A stretch of 64,000 bases of DNA, taken from the NCBI GenBank assembly GCA_030737835.1, contig CM060856.1, positions 7,773,245 to 7,837,244 of the forward strand, written 5' to 3'. Numbering within the stretch: position 1 is the first letter of the stretch; each line of letters opens with the position of its first letter. This document shows positions 10,901 to 22,956 of the stretch, in pieces. The notes beneath the pieces were generated by a model. The model worked only from the letters and a program-made list of their open reading frames with translations. It had not been told where the DNA came from and searched no databases. The translations under genes were made by a program, and so were the position numbers. The DNA is from Acorus gramineus (taxonomy: Eukaryota; Streptophyta; Magnoliopsida; Acorales; Acoraceae).

Positions 10901-13900
10901 CATACACCTACTGTGTCCGGGCTTGATGCAATGGGTTCAGCACACTCAGCGGGACAAGGATTTTCTGAACAATAGCTCTCAGACTTACGTCTTGCAGACT
11001 GCAAATGGCTTTCACCAAAAGAAGCCTTTGCAGTCTTTTCTGCTCCTTTATTCAGAACTCCATCTAAGGAATTACAACTGAGTTGTTAGTTGCACTCAAA
11101 GGAACCCAAAAGGACATAAATAATGAATACCAACCAATGTCAGATTTTCTACGATAGGGCCTGTTTGACGGCTCTGCATCTGTTGGCGGTGTAATAGGTG
11201 CATGGAAAGATGTTCCAGTGTCTTTTTCGTGGTAGCCCTCAGGAGAATCTTCCCCACCTACTTCCATAGAGTCCAATTTTACATGTGGATGCACTGGATT
11301 TGCATTATGGACCAGGTCATTTTTCCTACGCCGCTTGAATTTTGAGCTACTGATACAATGCAGTTCAGTGTTAATTACAAGTGCAGCCTTCACCCGAAAT
11401 ACAATAAACCATTGAAAGTTTAGATAAATCACCAGAAGAAAAATGTTTGCAGCCTTGGGTCCCTTCCATCAGCTGCAATCTGAGCAAGGAGGAGGTTAGA
11501 TGAAACTAGAAGGTATCCTTGTGTAAATAATATAAAATATTTTCTAGTATTCAATATGCATGCTAGTTTTTGAAATAGAGGTGAAGGTGGAATTTCACCT
11601 CTGATGTCCAAGTATCAGTCTTTACAGAAACATTAACTGCCTGATACTCTTCAGTAACCTGGAGAGAGCACAAATTTTACTTGAACAATCAAAAACTACA
11701 TAATAATGATAAAATAAGACGGGAGATTCCTGACGTTTACCAACCCAAAACTCAAAATTGAACAGGTCATGACATAACGTCAAGTGATATCGTAGACCCT
11801 ACAAACCACAAAGATAAAACTCAATCACAGAAAAATACCACCATAATAAATAACGGTAAAAGGCAGCTTCTTCAAAACAACATATATGGAAAGATACATA
11901 TGTGACCACTACCTTAAAGCTGGCACACTTCACCAAACAAAATGGACAGGAGAAGTCTTCAGTAACTGTTGAGTAAAAAAAACAAGAAGGTTAGCATTAT
12001 ATTGAATCTCCATAATTAAACATTAAATACATTGTGCAAACCCATTGGACGTTGACATGCACCACTTATATGACATACAAAAACAGAGAACATATTGACT
12101 GCCAATGACAATTGACATGAGAAAACAGAAATAGAGATTAAAACCATTTAAAAATAGAAGAATGCCAAACCTTCAGTCTTCTGTAGTGTGTTGTTGTAAT
12201 ATTTATAGTTGAAAATAACATTGCCAGCTCGCAACCTTCAGCAACAACCCCCCCAACCAAACAAAAAAAAAAAAACAGAAATTAGAAGAAATTAGACTTT
12301 GCGATATAAATAAACTTCACAAAGGGAACACTAGATAATAATTTCCTGAAATGTACTGTTCACTTTGACAAGTGATGATAATATTGAAAAAAGAGAAAAA
12401 AAAATCCAGAGGAACAGGAAGTTACCTTTCCTGTTTTTGACAAATACATCAACGTGAATTTCTTAAAAGGATGAAGTAGATGAAAAATGAAAAACTAAAC
12501 AAGAAACATTTAGAAATATTAAAATTCATTTGTGAGGGAATTTCATTGACTAATTCAGGAAATATAATGTGGCAATGGCATGGAATGATCCACCAGGCAC
12601 CAACTCATTAAATGCAATAGATGAGCAATATTCCTCCTATGATCTCTAAGAAAACAAAGGTCATGTACCAAGAAAACACACACACATTAAAGTTCCAGTT
12701 CTCGTAGATGAACTAAGATCTTTCTCTAGTGCATGCAGAAATTTGAGAGAACAGGGGTTGGTAAATTGGTACACTAAATTAGGATTCATTATTAATATGC
12801 ATTTTCCACCAAATGAGATGAGCAGACAAACAAGTCAAGCCTGTTCATCCCTTCAGTTGCATTGGTCTAAAGTATGAGTACAAGTATAGTTTCTGAATAC
12901 CCACTTACAAAAGATGTTACAAGCTATGCTAGCAAATACACATCAAATATCAAATATTATATAAAACAGCAAATATTGATTGAGAACAGAAGGGCACTAT
13001 GATTTAAAAATAATAATGACAGTGTTCTTACTGGATAATATGAGGCAGTAACAAACTAGGAACATTGTCATAGGTGTACGAATCATAAGGAGATCTTTCT
13101 TTTACTCCGACCTCTTGTGCGTGAATATTCACTTGCACTTGCCATGATGAACACTGGAAAAGGCATAGAATTTCAATCAATAATAATTTCTTTAAAAAGA
13201 AAAAGAAAAAAGGAAATCTTTGAATGTTGTTTTGCATCCTTGTTACATACATAAAAAAAAAAAGCATACTTACCATGGACCCTGAATTACGAGGGATCTG
13301 GAAAGCTATACACTTGTCCTGCCCTTTGGAACTTGACTGCAATATATGATAAATCAGTATCACATGAAATTTTGTTTGAAACAACTGGTGCTAAATGTAA
13401 AAATCTGTTGAATAATTCTAAGACCTCACAAGATGCATAACTCATTCAAATATAATTAGATCAAACTCCTTTCTGAGATAACAATTATCCAAAATTTACT
13501 TGAACTGCATGTCACACTGCAAAACATTCCATCACTAATCCAATTAACCTTATTGCTACTTATAAGGTCACCTCATCATAAGCATCATCAAATCTTTCAA
13601 CAAAAAAAACATGTTTGACGGTAGTTTCTCATCATCCAACACGTAATGACATATAGAAATCCTCAAATTTCGTGTATTCTTAGAAGCAATAACAACCATG
13701 AGAACAACTTTATGTGACAGGTTATCAATTCACACACAAACAGAGTGACCTTCCTCCTTTATAGTTCATAAACTATGTAATTTCCAACAGATAATTAAAA
13801 AAGATAAACCATTCATGGAGAGAAATGTTGCATGACATACTCGACTATAGGACCATAATTAAGTTAGGATGTTTGCTTGGTAGGTTTGGGTCTTGGTAGA

Positions 13901-16900
13901 TTTGGCCAAAACCATGGTAGAACTCTCCTCTACCGGGTGTAGGCCGGGGTGGGGAGGTTTGTCACTCTTGTGCGTTTTGTGATTTAAATTCAGTTTGGGC
14001 ATTCTCTTCCATTTAATAAAATCAAGGTGAATGCCTACCATTTTGTTTCAATAAAAAAAAAAAAAAAACTCAGGATGTTTGTTGATTTTGGCCACTGCAT
14101 GTATTGGACAGGTAAAGGCCCATCTGACCAGGCTATTGTTACGTAATTCTTGTATGTACTGAGACCAAGATTTAAAGACCAGATGAACTAATAGCATAGA
14201 GTGACTTCAGATCAGAATGCTTTAGACTGCCACAGAATTGAACTTACTGAGCTTCAACTTATTTTTTTTATAAAAAAACTATCCAAGTAGGAATTAACTT
14301 TATTTATTATCCTCCAATTAAACTCACATTAAGTTGACATGGACTGGGTTAGGATAAAAATGAGCTCATGACAGAGGCCAGTTCAGTCACAACTTTGACT
14401 AGGCCTACCCAATTGCCAACTAGCATAGCCATTGTGCAGAAATATAATCAGAAGTAATATCCACATACAGATTTCATGATTCAAGTATTTATCTCACATT
14501 TTCCAGTGCACTACATCTACAGCACAAGATAGCATTCACAAAAAGCATCAACAACATACCTGCAAAACACCAGGATGCATATCAATAGTTGACAGCATCT
14601 CAGATTTGTGCCCCATACTCAAGTTGACACAGTTCTCCAAAGATGAATGGATTGTTTCTAATGGCAGATTGCCCCATGTGCAATTTCCTTCAAACATTGC
14701 TGGTAGAAGACAAGGATAAAAAATAAAATGGTGAGCAGAAGCTCCAACAACAGAAATTCTAATGGAGCTATGCTATCACATGAATTATCTACAACAGCTA
14801 TTTAAACTACAAATATGGTAAGTGCACTGCTACCTTGAAGCCACAAAACAGAATTCTGTTCACAGAAATACAGACTAAAATAATCAACGGTCATTAATTA
14901 CATGGAGAACAGATTGATGAACAACATAATGTTAAACTCCATAAACATTGGGCACAGCAAGCTGATCACTAGGTCGACGCTAATAAGTCCTAGACTCCTA
15001 GACTTCAATCAAAACATTTAACCAAAAACAAAATTATTCTTGCTTTAAAAAAAAAATCATTCTGGGCAAGTAGAAAGATGCTAAGCTGCTACTTCAATCA
15101 ACAATTTCAAAACCCCAAAAGGCCATCTGTGAGATCCAAAGACAACAAGAAAGAGGGAAGATTTTGTGTGACCTATATCCCTCCATCTAACAACTGCATT
15201 GCCGAAAAGCCATTCACTTTTCTCTCTCCACCCTATGCTGATCTAAAACTTAGAAGCTTCATTTCCACTTCTAATCCAAAATTTGATGTCACGATGCAAT
15301 GGTTCCATGAATCAGCTGTGTACAGGGAGTTTGAGTAGATCATTTAAACTATTCCTGGATATGAGTCCATCTGCCTCCTACTATTCTTCAAGAGGACAAC
15401 CTTTCAATTGCAATATCTCAGAAAGATTCATTTAATCAACACATGTTTGCTTGCATTTTTTCAGTTCTATAAAAGAGGAATGGTCAAGAATATAAATAAA
15501 TGATGAGTGAAACAATTACCACTGATATTTAACTGGAGCAGCACATGGATCTATGTGGCTTTATAAAAAAATTTGAATTCACTTCAAATGAAGAAACAAC
15601 ATGTACTTTTCCAGTAGGTCTATGTATTTTTCATTGATATTCTTTCTGGGATCTTCAAATTTAATTGCATGGATGAGGTTGTATGTAACCATCAAGCATC
15701 AAAACAAGATCAATGAAAAGGTAAGTGTGATGAAAAGCGTGAGTTGAGTAAAAAGTATCTGTTTAACATTATGATTTATATTGGTGTGCTCCACATACAA
15801 CTATACAAACGATACAAAATGGAGGAAAAACATAAATGATTCAACTTTGTGTTTATGAAATAGAAGAGTGCACACAAGCAATCGAACTTAAACATTTGTC
15901 ATAGTTTTTTTAAAAAAACATTATGATCAGTAACCCACAAGGAAATGATAGGAACATATGTAATTAATCAGACCATATTTTAACTCAGTATGATCCACTA
16001 AGATATTTTACATGGAAATGACATGAGCTCCACATCATCTTTCAGCGTGTCACTTTTATGGGATGAACATTTTGCTTCCCCTGCATAAAAAACACACACA
16101 AGCATTTAATAGGCACACTCATGGCACACTATTACAACATATTATGTAATTAACAGACATGCACACAGATAAGGTCATACCATGGCTTACAAACAAGATA
16201 GTAAGATTGCCAGCTTTGGCCTCAGCTGACAGTTTCATCATCTCGGGTAGAATGAAACTGGCTTCTGATCGACTACTGTCCCCAAGTCCACTATACGACG
16301 TCAGCAGACATGCTCTACTGAGTTGATAAACTGCAGAAGACTGTTGTGGCTACCAATCAGTGAAAGTACATCGAATATTAACAACCCCCCCCCCCCCTCC
16401 CCGGCAAAAAAAAAGAAAAACAGTGGCTTTTTAATCAGCACGTGCATACAGGAATTCTTTTTACTGTATCATACCTCAGCACCTGTAAAATTAACAACAG
16501 GTCTCGCCAAAAGAATATACAAGGGGAATATCTTATGTGACTGCACTTCATTTGCATTCCTCTGTAGTGATATGGACAGATGTATTCTACAAACACCAAA
16601 CCACTATTATCAAAATATGACTTCAAGTTTATATGTTTACATGACCAGAAAAATTATAACAGAAGATTAATCTTTGACGTTTGATGGTCAACCAGCCCAT
16701 AAAATTAATATTTACATGTACAATTACCAATGTGAATAATATTGAAGAAATTATATAATCATAGATATCACCAAAAGTATGGGCATATACTACAAGAAAT
16801 ATCCTACAGTTGTAAAATAGGAATCACTAAAGGATCGTATAAGCACCTTCTTCTGCGTCTTGCTTGTATCTTGTAGTGCAAACTACGTTGGAGAAATGAT

Positions 16901-18385
16901 GGCTGCAGAAGCAGATGATTAGATTAAGCATAATCAAAACAGATAAATAAATAATTAAAAAAAAATCCAGATTCAACATATCAACATAATGTAAAATATA
17001 GTCCATCGATACATAAGGAATTTTGGAATATCCTATATGAAAAAAGTATTCTCGATTGCTATTCATATTGTCTAGCATGAATGAAAATATGTGTGCATTA
17101 ATAATCAATTAAAATCCTGAATTAAATTAAGTATTCAAATGATGTATGGGCTTAACTCTCAGCTGCATAGGAAATGTTAAATAAAATGTAACATTAATAT
17201 CATTCCATCAAGCAATATCAACTATCATAAGCTGTTGAAATAGGGCAAATGCATTATATGAGATTCTCCTTCAATTGCTATTACTTCTACCATGGTTAAA
17301 TGGATCTGTGAATTGAAATCTGCATTGTGAATTTACAATCTATGTGATTAAAATATCCATGATTTAGATGTACATGGATTTCTTCCAATTCTTATTTTTC
17401 AATTGTAGAACAATATTAATTTGTTTTATAACGACTAATGTAAACAATACAAACAATAAATATCAGGTTTAAATCCAAAAATTGTCAATACCAAGGTTTT
17501 TTTAAAAAATACACCAACTCAAGGAATCAAGAAAACAAAGAGGAACAAAATTGTACATTTTGCGAAGCACGCCGTTGAAGAATATTATAAAGCTCAACAG
17601 GCTTGCAATATATCGAGAGACTTTCTTCAGCTGCAATCGCTTCTTCCACGCTTAAGTGGACGCGTGAGTCCTGACGGCACATTTGATCTGCAGCCCTGGA
17701 AAAGCTACAACTGCAACCAAAATTCCTGCATCGCAATTTAAATTAGTATGTGATCCTTCCGGGCATTACGTAGTTCAATGAATGTCTCTGAAGAGTCCAG
17801 GTCATCACGATTATGCCAATCAAATCATACAGGACAAATAAAATTGATTGGGCTTGTTTGTAAGTCAATAATCTAAAGTAGCCTGTTTTTGGTTAAGTTA
17901 AAGTAGCCTAATTTGTTTAATGATATAACTCAAAGTCCACTAGCTTCAGTGATTCACAGCTAATTATAGAAGCAGTAGATGTGGCCATATGCATGTAAGA
18001 CTGATGATATTGCACAACAATATTTCAATTAGCATGCATATCGTATAAATATCTTACAAAAAAAAAAAAATGAATAAGGTTGAAGCTTAGTCTAATATGA
18101 AGAACTGATTTAAGCATGTTTCTGCAGACAATGACCTAAAATCTTGGACATTGTACTCTTATAATGCAACAGGATAGAGCTGCAGAGCAAAAGCGTTATC
18201 ATCTACTAGATGCAGCCCGTGCTCTTCTCACTGTCAGGGAGGTGTGCATGATGAAAGTTACTGATTATAATCAAAGTAGCAAATGACGCATCATAAGAAT
18301 CACAAAAAAAAAACCACCCACAAAAAAAGATCCAAATCAGTAGTACATACGTAGTATCATGAACAACCAGAGGTAAGCCTGGCAT
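7274..18385 (-). CDS. EMF2: EMBRYONIC FLOWER 2 (Su(z)12-type PRC2 subunit)
   Basis: 21 coding exons joined on consensus GT/AG sites: 18351-18385, 17557-17710, 16847-16902, 16475-16586, 16181-16349, 16012-16080, 14560-14699, 13274-13336, 13032-13153, 12171-12235, 11913-11965, 11745-11798, 11599-11658, 11433-11479, 11135-11349, 10766-11063, 10524-10572, 8384-8467, 8017-8096, 7633-7722, 7274-7397. They total 2139 nt with every phase consistent: 712 residues, longer than Arabidopsis EMF2 (631), mostly in the two central exons. The N-terminus is MPGLPLV, then EEAIAAEESLSIYCKPVELYN. A C2H2 finger uses C335, C338, H351 and H356. A basic KFKRRRK (403-409) is a likely nuclear signal. The acidic stretch and VEFS box cover about 590-695 (DFVDVTNDEKHMMHLWNSFV, then VLADGHIPWACEAFSRLHG). 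Known role: PRC2 subunit for H3K27 trimethylation, keeping floral genes off in vegetative growth. VRN2 is the nearest alternative, but the N-terminal cap and full length fit EMF2. Two donors (after 11745 and 11135) are weak, GTTGGT. Confidence 0.95.
7831..7915. repeat. Compound (TA)n(GA)n microsatellite in an EMF2 intron
   Basis: About 26 bp of TA repeats are followed by about 56 bp of GA repeats, in the intron between exons 19 and 20. It is a likely length-variable marker. Confidence 0.95.
8468..10523. other. Longest EMF2 intron (2,056 bp)
   Basis: It separates the exon ending in HSHRAQ from the exon encoding PMTLEQ. It contains a CA microsatellite near 8845-8866 and a possible old inverted-repeat element: GAGCACAGACAC near 9433, matched in inverse by GTATCCGTGCTTC near 9850. 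No coding sequence is expected. Confidence 0.7.
9432..9866. mobile_element. Possible decayed TIR element in an EMF2 intron
   Basis: The outer ends (GAGCACAGACAC... and the reverse complement GAAGCACGGATAC...) are roughly complementary, and the interior repeats GACACGGATAC/ACATGTCAGACAC words. I could not find a target duplication, so the limits are approximate. Confidence 0.3.
13876..14071 (+). mobile_element. Truncated non-LTR retroposon in an EMF2 intron
   Basis: It ends in a 16-base poly(A) (about 14053-14068) and is flanked by a perfect 10-bp duplication, AGGATGTTTG (13866-13875 and 14072-14081). This is the signature of LINE-mediated insertion. It lies in the intron between exons 7 and 8, antisense to EMF2. 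The tail GAATGCCTACCATTT before the poly(A) recurs at 52.4 kb, so it belongs to a family. A LINE 3' end is most likely; a SINE cannot be excluded, though I see no clear pol III boxes. Confidence 0.8.
17148..17269. repeat. Intronic copy of the EMF2 leader-exon acceptor region
   Basis: This about 120-bp segment in EMF2 coding intron 2 aligns over its length with 18456-18572 in the same orientation, with scattered substitutions and a few-base indel. It includes the acceptor-like CTATGCAG|CTGAGAG on the minus strand. It is a local duplication about 1.3 kb from its partner. Confidence 0.85.
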
Positions 18386-18422
18386 TTTTCAAGAATGATG
18401 CACAAACACCAAGAATCTTCAT
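18357..18422 (-). promoter_or_regulatory. EMF2 upstream ORF 2, overlaps the main start
   Basis: An ATG at 18422 opens a 21-codon frame (MKILGVCASF...) ending at TGA 18357-18359, 28 nt inside the EMF2 coding sequence and in a different frame. A ribosome starting here would pass the EMF2 ATG at 18385, so EMF2 would need leaky scanning. The ATG overlaps the stop of upstream ORF 1 (ATGA). That the exon is in the mature leader is inferred from its strong acceptor at 18470. Confidence 0.6.
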
Positions 18423-18470
18423 GGTTCTCTGATCATTCCCTGGACGGCCATTGATGAGCTTAGCTCTCAG
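18386..18470 (-). other. EMF2: EMF2 5' untranslated part of the first coding exon
   Basis: On the minus strand TTTCCTGTGCAG precedes CTGAGAGCTAAGC, giving an acceptor with exon start at 18470. The 85 nt up to the main ATG hold two upstream ATGs. An intron in the leader, from about 18471 to about 19839, is therefore predicted. Confidence 0.65.
18419..18451 (-). promoter_or_regulatory. EMF2 upstream ORF 1
   Basis: Ten-codon frame (MAVQGMIREP, stop) inside the predicted leader exon. Its stop overlaps the start of upstream ORF 2 by the ATGA arrangement. Confidence 0.6.
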
Positions 18471-18572
18471 CTGCACAGGAAATGTAAAATGTAACAGTGA
18501 TATCATTCCATCAATCAATATCAACTATCACACACTGTTGAAATATGGTAAATGCATTATATGAGATTTTCC
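18456..18572. repeat. Partner of the 17148-17269 repeat, spanning the real leader acceptor
   Basis: This copy contains the functional-looking acceptor and the first bases of the EMF2 leader exon. Its partner sits about 1.3 kb further along the gene, within an intron. Confidence 0.85.
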
Positions 18573-19812
18573 TAATATGAGCAAGCTCCTCAGTCCTCAT
18601 CATTCATCGATCTGGAAATCATGCATTGGAAAATTTAGAAGTCTCAGTAGTCCAAATCAATTAAAAGTTAATTTATATTGTTTTTTACTTTGGTGATAAG
18701 GAACCCACAATTAATTTTTCCTAATGTTGGAAAAACCCTGGATGCACATAATCACCCAAAAAACCCTGTGCATCGGGTATTTCTGGAAGAATTTAAACTT
18801 CAGACCCATGGGGAGCATACCCAAGGCTCTAATAAAAGTGCCAGACCCGAGTGGGTTATGGTGAGCATACCCATGGTTTTTTTTTTCCTTAGGTAAATCA
18901 TGATTCTTTCTAAATATTCACACACATTATTTTGACACAATAGATTACAGACCCTGAAATCTGAATTATCATCTAGATCAGCTGATCTATGGCAAGGGGT
19001 GATTTCTTGGAACAATGTTGAAGTGTTCGGGCTAACAGGACAAAGTCCTGGATTGGAGTATTGAGAGCTATCAGTTTGTGCAAAAAATTGCCAAAGAATA
19101 AAAATATATGCAATCTCATTTCTCCCAGCACCCTGCTACATGAAGACCGGTCTGAGTAATGGCCTCTCTATCAGGACACCCTCCCCACAACCACAAACAG
19201 AGAAAATGAAAGAAGAAAGGTCCATCCGACAGTGAGAGAGAGGCAGGAACAAGAAATACGCAAGCTAAAGCTATTCCGATTTTTCACATTGGAACCTAAC
19301 CAGACCTCATCAACTTTACTTTAAAAATGATAAAAAAATGAAACCAATGTACCACCACTGTAAAATTGTTCCCAAAGAATACTCCTCTTTAATCAATGTA
19401 CAATATACTGAACTCGGTCCTTCAAATTCCACATGGTGTTTCTTTTCAAAACGAAAAAAAGACCCAAATATTAGGAAGGAAAAATAAAAAAACAGCAACG
19501 GACGCTATATATTGTGAGCCAATGATGCCCGATTTTACAAAACCCTTACATTTCAACAGAAACAATTCAAATTTTGATAAGGGAATCAACAAAAACACAT
19601 CGACGCATTCAAGAGATCAACCATCGATCATGACCAAACCAGCTGATCCAGCCTCGCCATCGATTAAAAAAAAGATTCGTCAAAGAAATCACATGAGCTG
19701 GAACGCCTGAACGAGGAGCTCGTCAAGACATGAGCTTCTTCTAATACAAAATATTGCGAGAAACACGAACGCACATCCAGAAAGACAATAAACACCAAAT
19801 CTTTCACCACAA

Positions 19813-19821
19813 AAACCCTAA
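19813..19821 (+). promoter_or_regulatory. Telobox (AAACCCTAA) in the EMF2 5' region
   Basis: A perfect telobox in the first-intron/leader region of EMF2. In Arabidopsis, teloboxes are bound by TRB proteins that help recruit PRC2, and they are also common in 5' regions of housekeeping genes. A role here is only inferred. Confidence 0.5.
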
Positions 19822-19839
19822 TTTTGGAGGAAAGATTAC

Positions 19840-20368
19840 CCGTACCGATTAGATCTAACAAACAGATCTAAGAAAGAATCATCAAATCATACCAAAAAAA
19901 TATATATAAAGAAAAGTAAAGACAGGAGAAGATCGTGACCTCTTTTGCAGCTCAGACGGAATTTTTTTTTTTTTTTCGTCTTGAAAAAAATGAAACGATC
20001 GTCCAATCAATCGAACGGCGTAAACGGCGGAGATAAGAGAGGAGACCAAGCGCCCGTTTTAAAAAAAAAGTCCCTAATTTTTAATAAGTGCAGTTGGCTA
20101 TATGAGACGTCCCTGCACTTATCAAATCACTGAGACGGATTTTACAAGATGCTACGCCCTATGTATGGCTACTCCCTAGTTCTGCGGAGTTGACATATTC
20201 AAAAGGGAGGGGGGGAGGGTGTGGTTTTGTGTGTACGGAGAAAAGAAAAGGATCATTCAATCCTGAACGTCCATTTTAAGTTGGTGTTTTTTGGTTGGGA
20301 CCGTAGCCCGGGTTATCGGACCCGCCTAAGGACATGATCGACCCGAAAAAAATAACAGGTTCTAAAAC
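19840..20368 (-). other. EMF2 transcription start region and proximal promoter (approximate)
   Basis: A candidate first non-coding exon ends at GTACGG|GTAATC (donor at 19838-19839). The minus strand above it is pyrimidine-rich, with a poly(A) tract at 19962-19976. I see no clear TATA box. The segment at 20020-20330 is moderately G+C-richer and free of recognised elements; the first Mutator-like element begins at about 20369. Confidence 0.4.
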
Positions 20369-21681
20369 AATCATGATACTTAGACCTCAAAATATAAGCC
20401 TCATTCACAAGTCCTATCATCTCATTGGTTGACTCTTTCATATTAATCTTAAAATCCATTTACCTATTTCAAATTTTGAATTTTGAAATCCTTACCTAAA
20501 TTATAATTGAACCTAAATTACACAAAAAATTACATATTTTCATCAAAATCCTTCAAACGGCATAGATTTTTTTTCAAACTTATTATATTATTATTATACA
20601 CATTAATTTTTTTTTTAAGAATGTTATTAGTTGAACATTAAAAAATTAGATATTTATTGTATTCAAATTTAAATAAAAAATACATATAGGTACCATATGA
20701 AGCAGTTATATTGGTAGTTACAAATGCATTTGTTAAATGTTTACATTTCTCAAAACGATTTGTTACATTTATATAAAAACTGTTACATTTACATAGATGG
20801 AACAAATAATTACATTTACTTAAATGTCAAACAGTTACATTTACTCTTCGAAATCATATATTTCAACTTCTAGAGCACTGCCTTCCAAAGAAAATGTAGC
20901 AGATTCCCCTATAAAAGTATGTAGTTGACTGTTACATTTATAAATATAACAAATATAAATTACTATTTGCATTGTAAGAAATTAATGCAATACAAGAATG
21001 AAGATTACATTTCAGACTGTTACATTTTATGAATGTATCAAAAAATAAATGTGTATTTCGACGTCGAAATGTAATATTAACATCATTCAAACCGTATAAA
21101 AATTAAATGTAACAATAACGAATGTTACATTTATGAAATTAAAATGAAACAAAATAAAAAGTGTAATATGATGAACAATACATAAAAAATTCTTATTGTA
21201 AATTTAAAACGTAACATTGATTGAATATGTGATCGTAAAAAAGTTAATTTTAATTTCAGACATGAAATGCATTCCAATAAGATCATAATATAATAAAAAA
21301 AACAATTGTCAAACCTGATCCGGAAGACATTGATAGGAAATCCAACTCGAGCAAGATCAAACCATGTCTTCTAACTTCTCAAAATTAAAATTTAAGATTT
21401 GCTACAATGTTTTCATCATATATAATTCGGTTCCGAAGATGGGATATCGATTAAAATTAGTGCAAAAACAATTTTGATAATCTAATCCAAATATAATGGG
21501 CATTGATGATACTCCACGATTTTAAGAATCACATTCATTGTTGAAACTCCATGCAAAAAGGAAGAAAATCATAACCCTAATGTTTCCTAAATAGGTTTAA
21601 GGGTATAATAAATAATATACAATTGTCACGTCATGGGGCCTGGTTTGGAGCTTGTGAAGTTAGGGCCTAAGAATCATTATT
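20369..21681. mobile_element. Mutator-like non-autonomous element 1
   Basis: The ends are AATCATGATACTTAGACC (left) and AATAATGATTCTTAGGCC (reverse complement of the right end), 15 of 18 matching. They are flanked by GGTTCTAAAA on both sides (20358-20367 and 21682-21691), a 9-11 bp duplication as left by Mutator-like transposases. The interior (20700-21200) repeats TGTTACATTTA-like words many times. There is no transposase frame. Confidence 0.7.
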
Positions 21682-21696
21682 GGTTCTAAAATTAAA

Positions 21697-22943
21697 GGGT
21701 GGCTCTATTTGAGCCCCTCAAAATTGCAAATAAGCCCCCCTTATTAATAAGCCCTCACATTTTCATAACTTAATTTATAAGCCCATCATATATTAACTCC
21801 ATATTTAAACAATAAGTAAGCACTTTCACATCAAACATTATCTCTTACCCTTGGACGACTCCCCCCGAAACTCGATCTCTCTCACCTATTCATCTTCCCC
21901 ACAGATCTGAAGTGTTTTGGTTGGTTGTCAAAAATCTTGAAAACTAGATCATACATATCCAACCAAACCACATTCTATTCAAAACCTTAAATTAGTTTTG
22001 ACCAATTCAAAATGGATAAGATCAATTCAAGTCATATTTAAATCATTTTTATATTTCAGGTCTTAATCATGATTGTCATTTTTTTTTTTTGGGTGAATTT
22101 ATTTGAATATGGAGATGTGAAAAATATGTGATAGTTATAAATCCCTATAATAGTGGTAAGGTTTTATGTGTATATCACTTCAAAACAAATCTGAAATTTA
22201 AAAAAAAAACCTGGTTCATATGATTTGAACCATATGATTTGGTCATTTGTAATATATGTATCACATCTCCTTCATACTAATGTCTTTTTTTTTTTTTTCT
22301 TTCGGCAAGACATTCATACCAATGTTTCACATTGATCATTTATTTATATAGAGTATGTGATTCATTATGTTGTGAAATATGTGATATTAATTTTTTTTAA
22401 AATCAAATCCATAAAAATTGTTAAATAGAATTCATAGAGATAATATTCAACACAAAAAAAAAGTTTTCATGCATAAAAAATCAATTCGGCACAACAACAA
22501 AAAAAATTTCATTCACATACAAAAATGGATTTTTTTATTAATATTTAGCCAATCAAACATATAACTTTTTTTATTTTTTTGGTGAAAATTGGAATAAACA
22601 ATTATAAAAAAATTTACATGGCCATATACCAAAAAAATTTGGAAATCCACATTTATATATATCTATTCAATTTCAATTAGAGCATACATTGATGTCCAGA
22701 ATTGAGGTCAGATTGATGCCCAAGTATAATTCACCTCTTTTATAAATGAATATATAAATAAATAAATTTAAATGAGATGGGTGTATGCTTATTAAAATAA
22801 TCTTAACTAAAGATTTTATCAAAAAATTAGGTGGGCTTACTTGTTGGTGGTGTACTTATTAGAAAAATCTAAATGGATCTTTGACAACAAAATCCATTTA
22901 AGAGGGGCTTACTTACAATTTTGAGGCTCAAATAGAGCCACCC
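21697..22943. mobile_element. Mutator-like non-autonomous element 2
   Basis: Inverted repeats of about 45 bp start GGGTGGCTCTATTTGAGCC and continue TCAAAATTGnAAnTAAGCCCC at both ends. They are flanked by the perfect 9-bp duplication AAAATTAAA (21688-21696 and 22944-22952). The insertion sits at the right edge of element 1. An interior G+C-richer piece (about 21845-21915, CTCTCTCACC...CCCCACAG) looks like a plant 5' leader, so a captured gene fragment (Pack-MULE) is possible but unproven. Confidence 0.88.
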
Positions 22944-22956
22944 AAAATTAAAAAAG

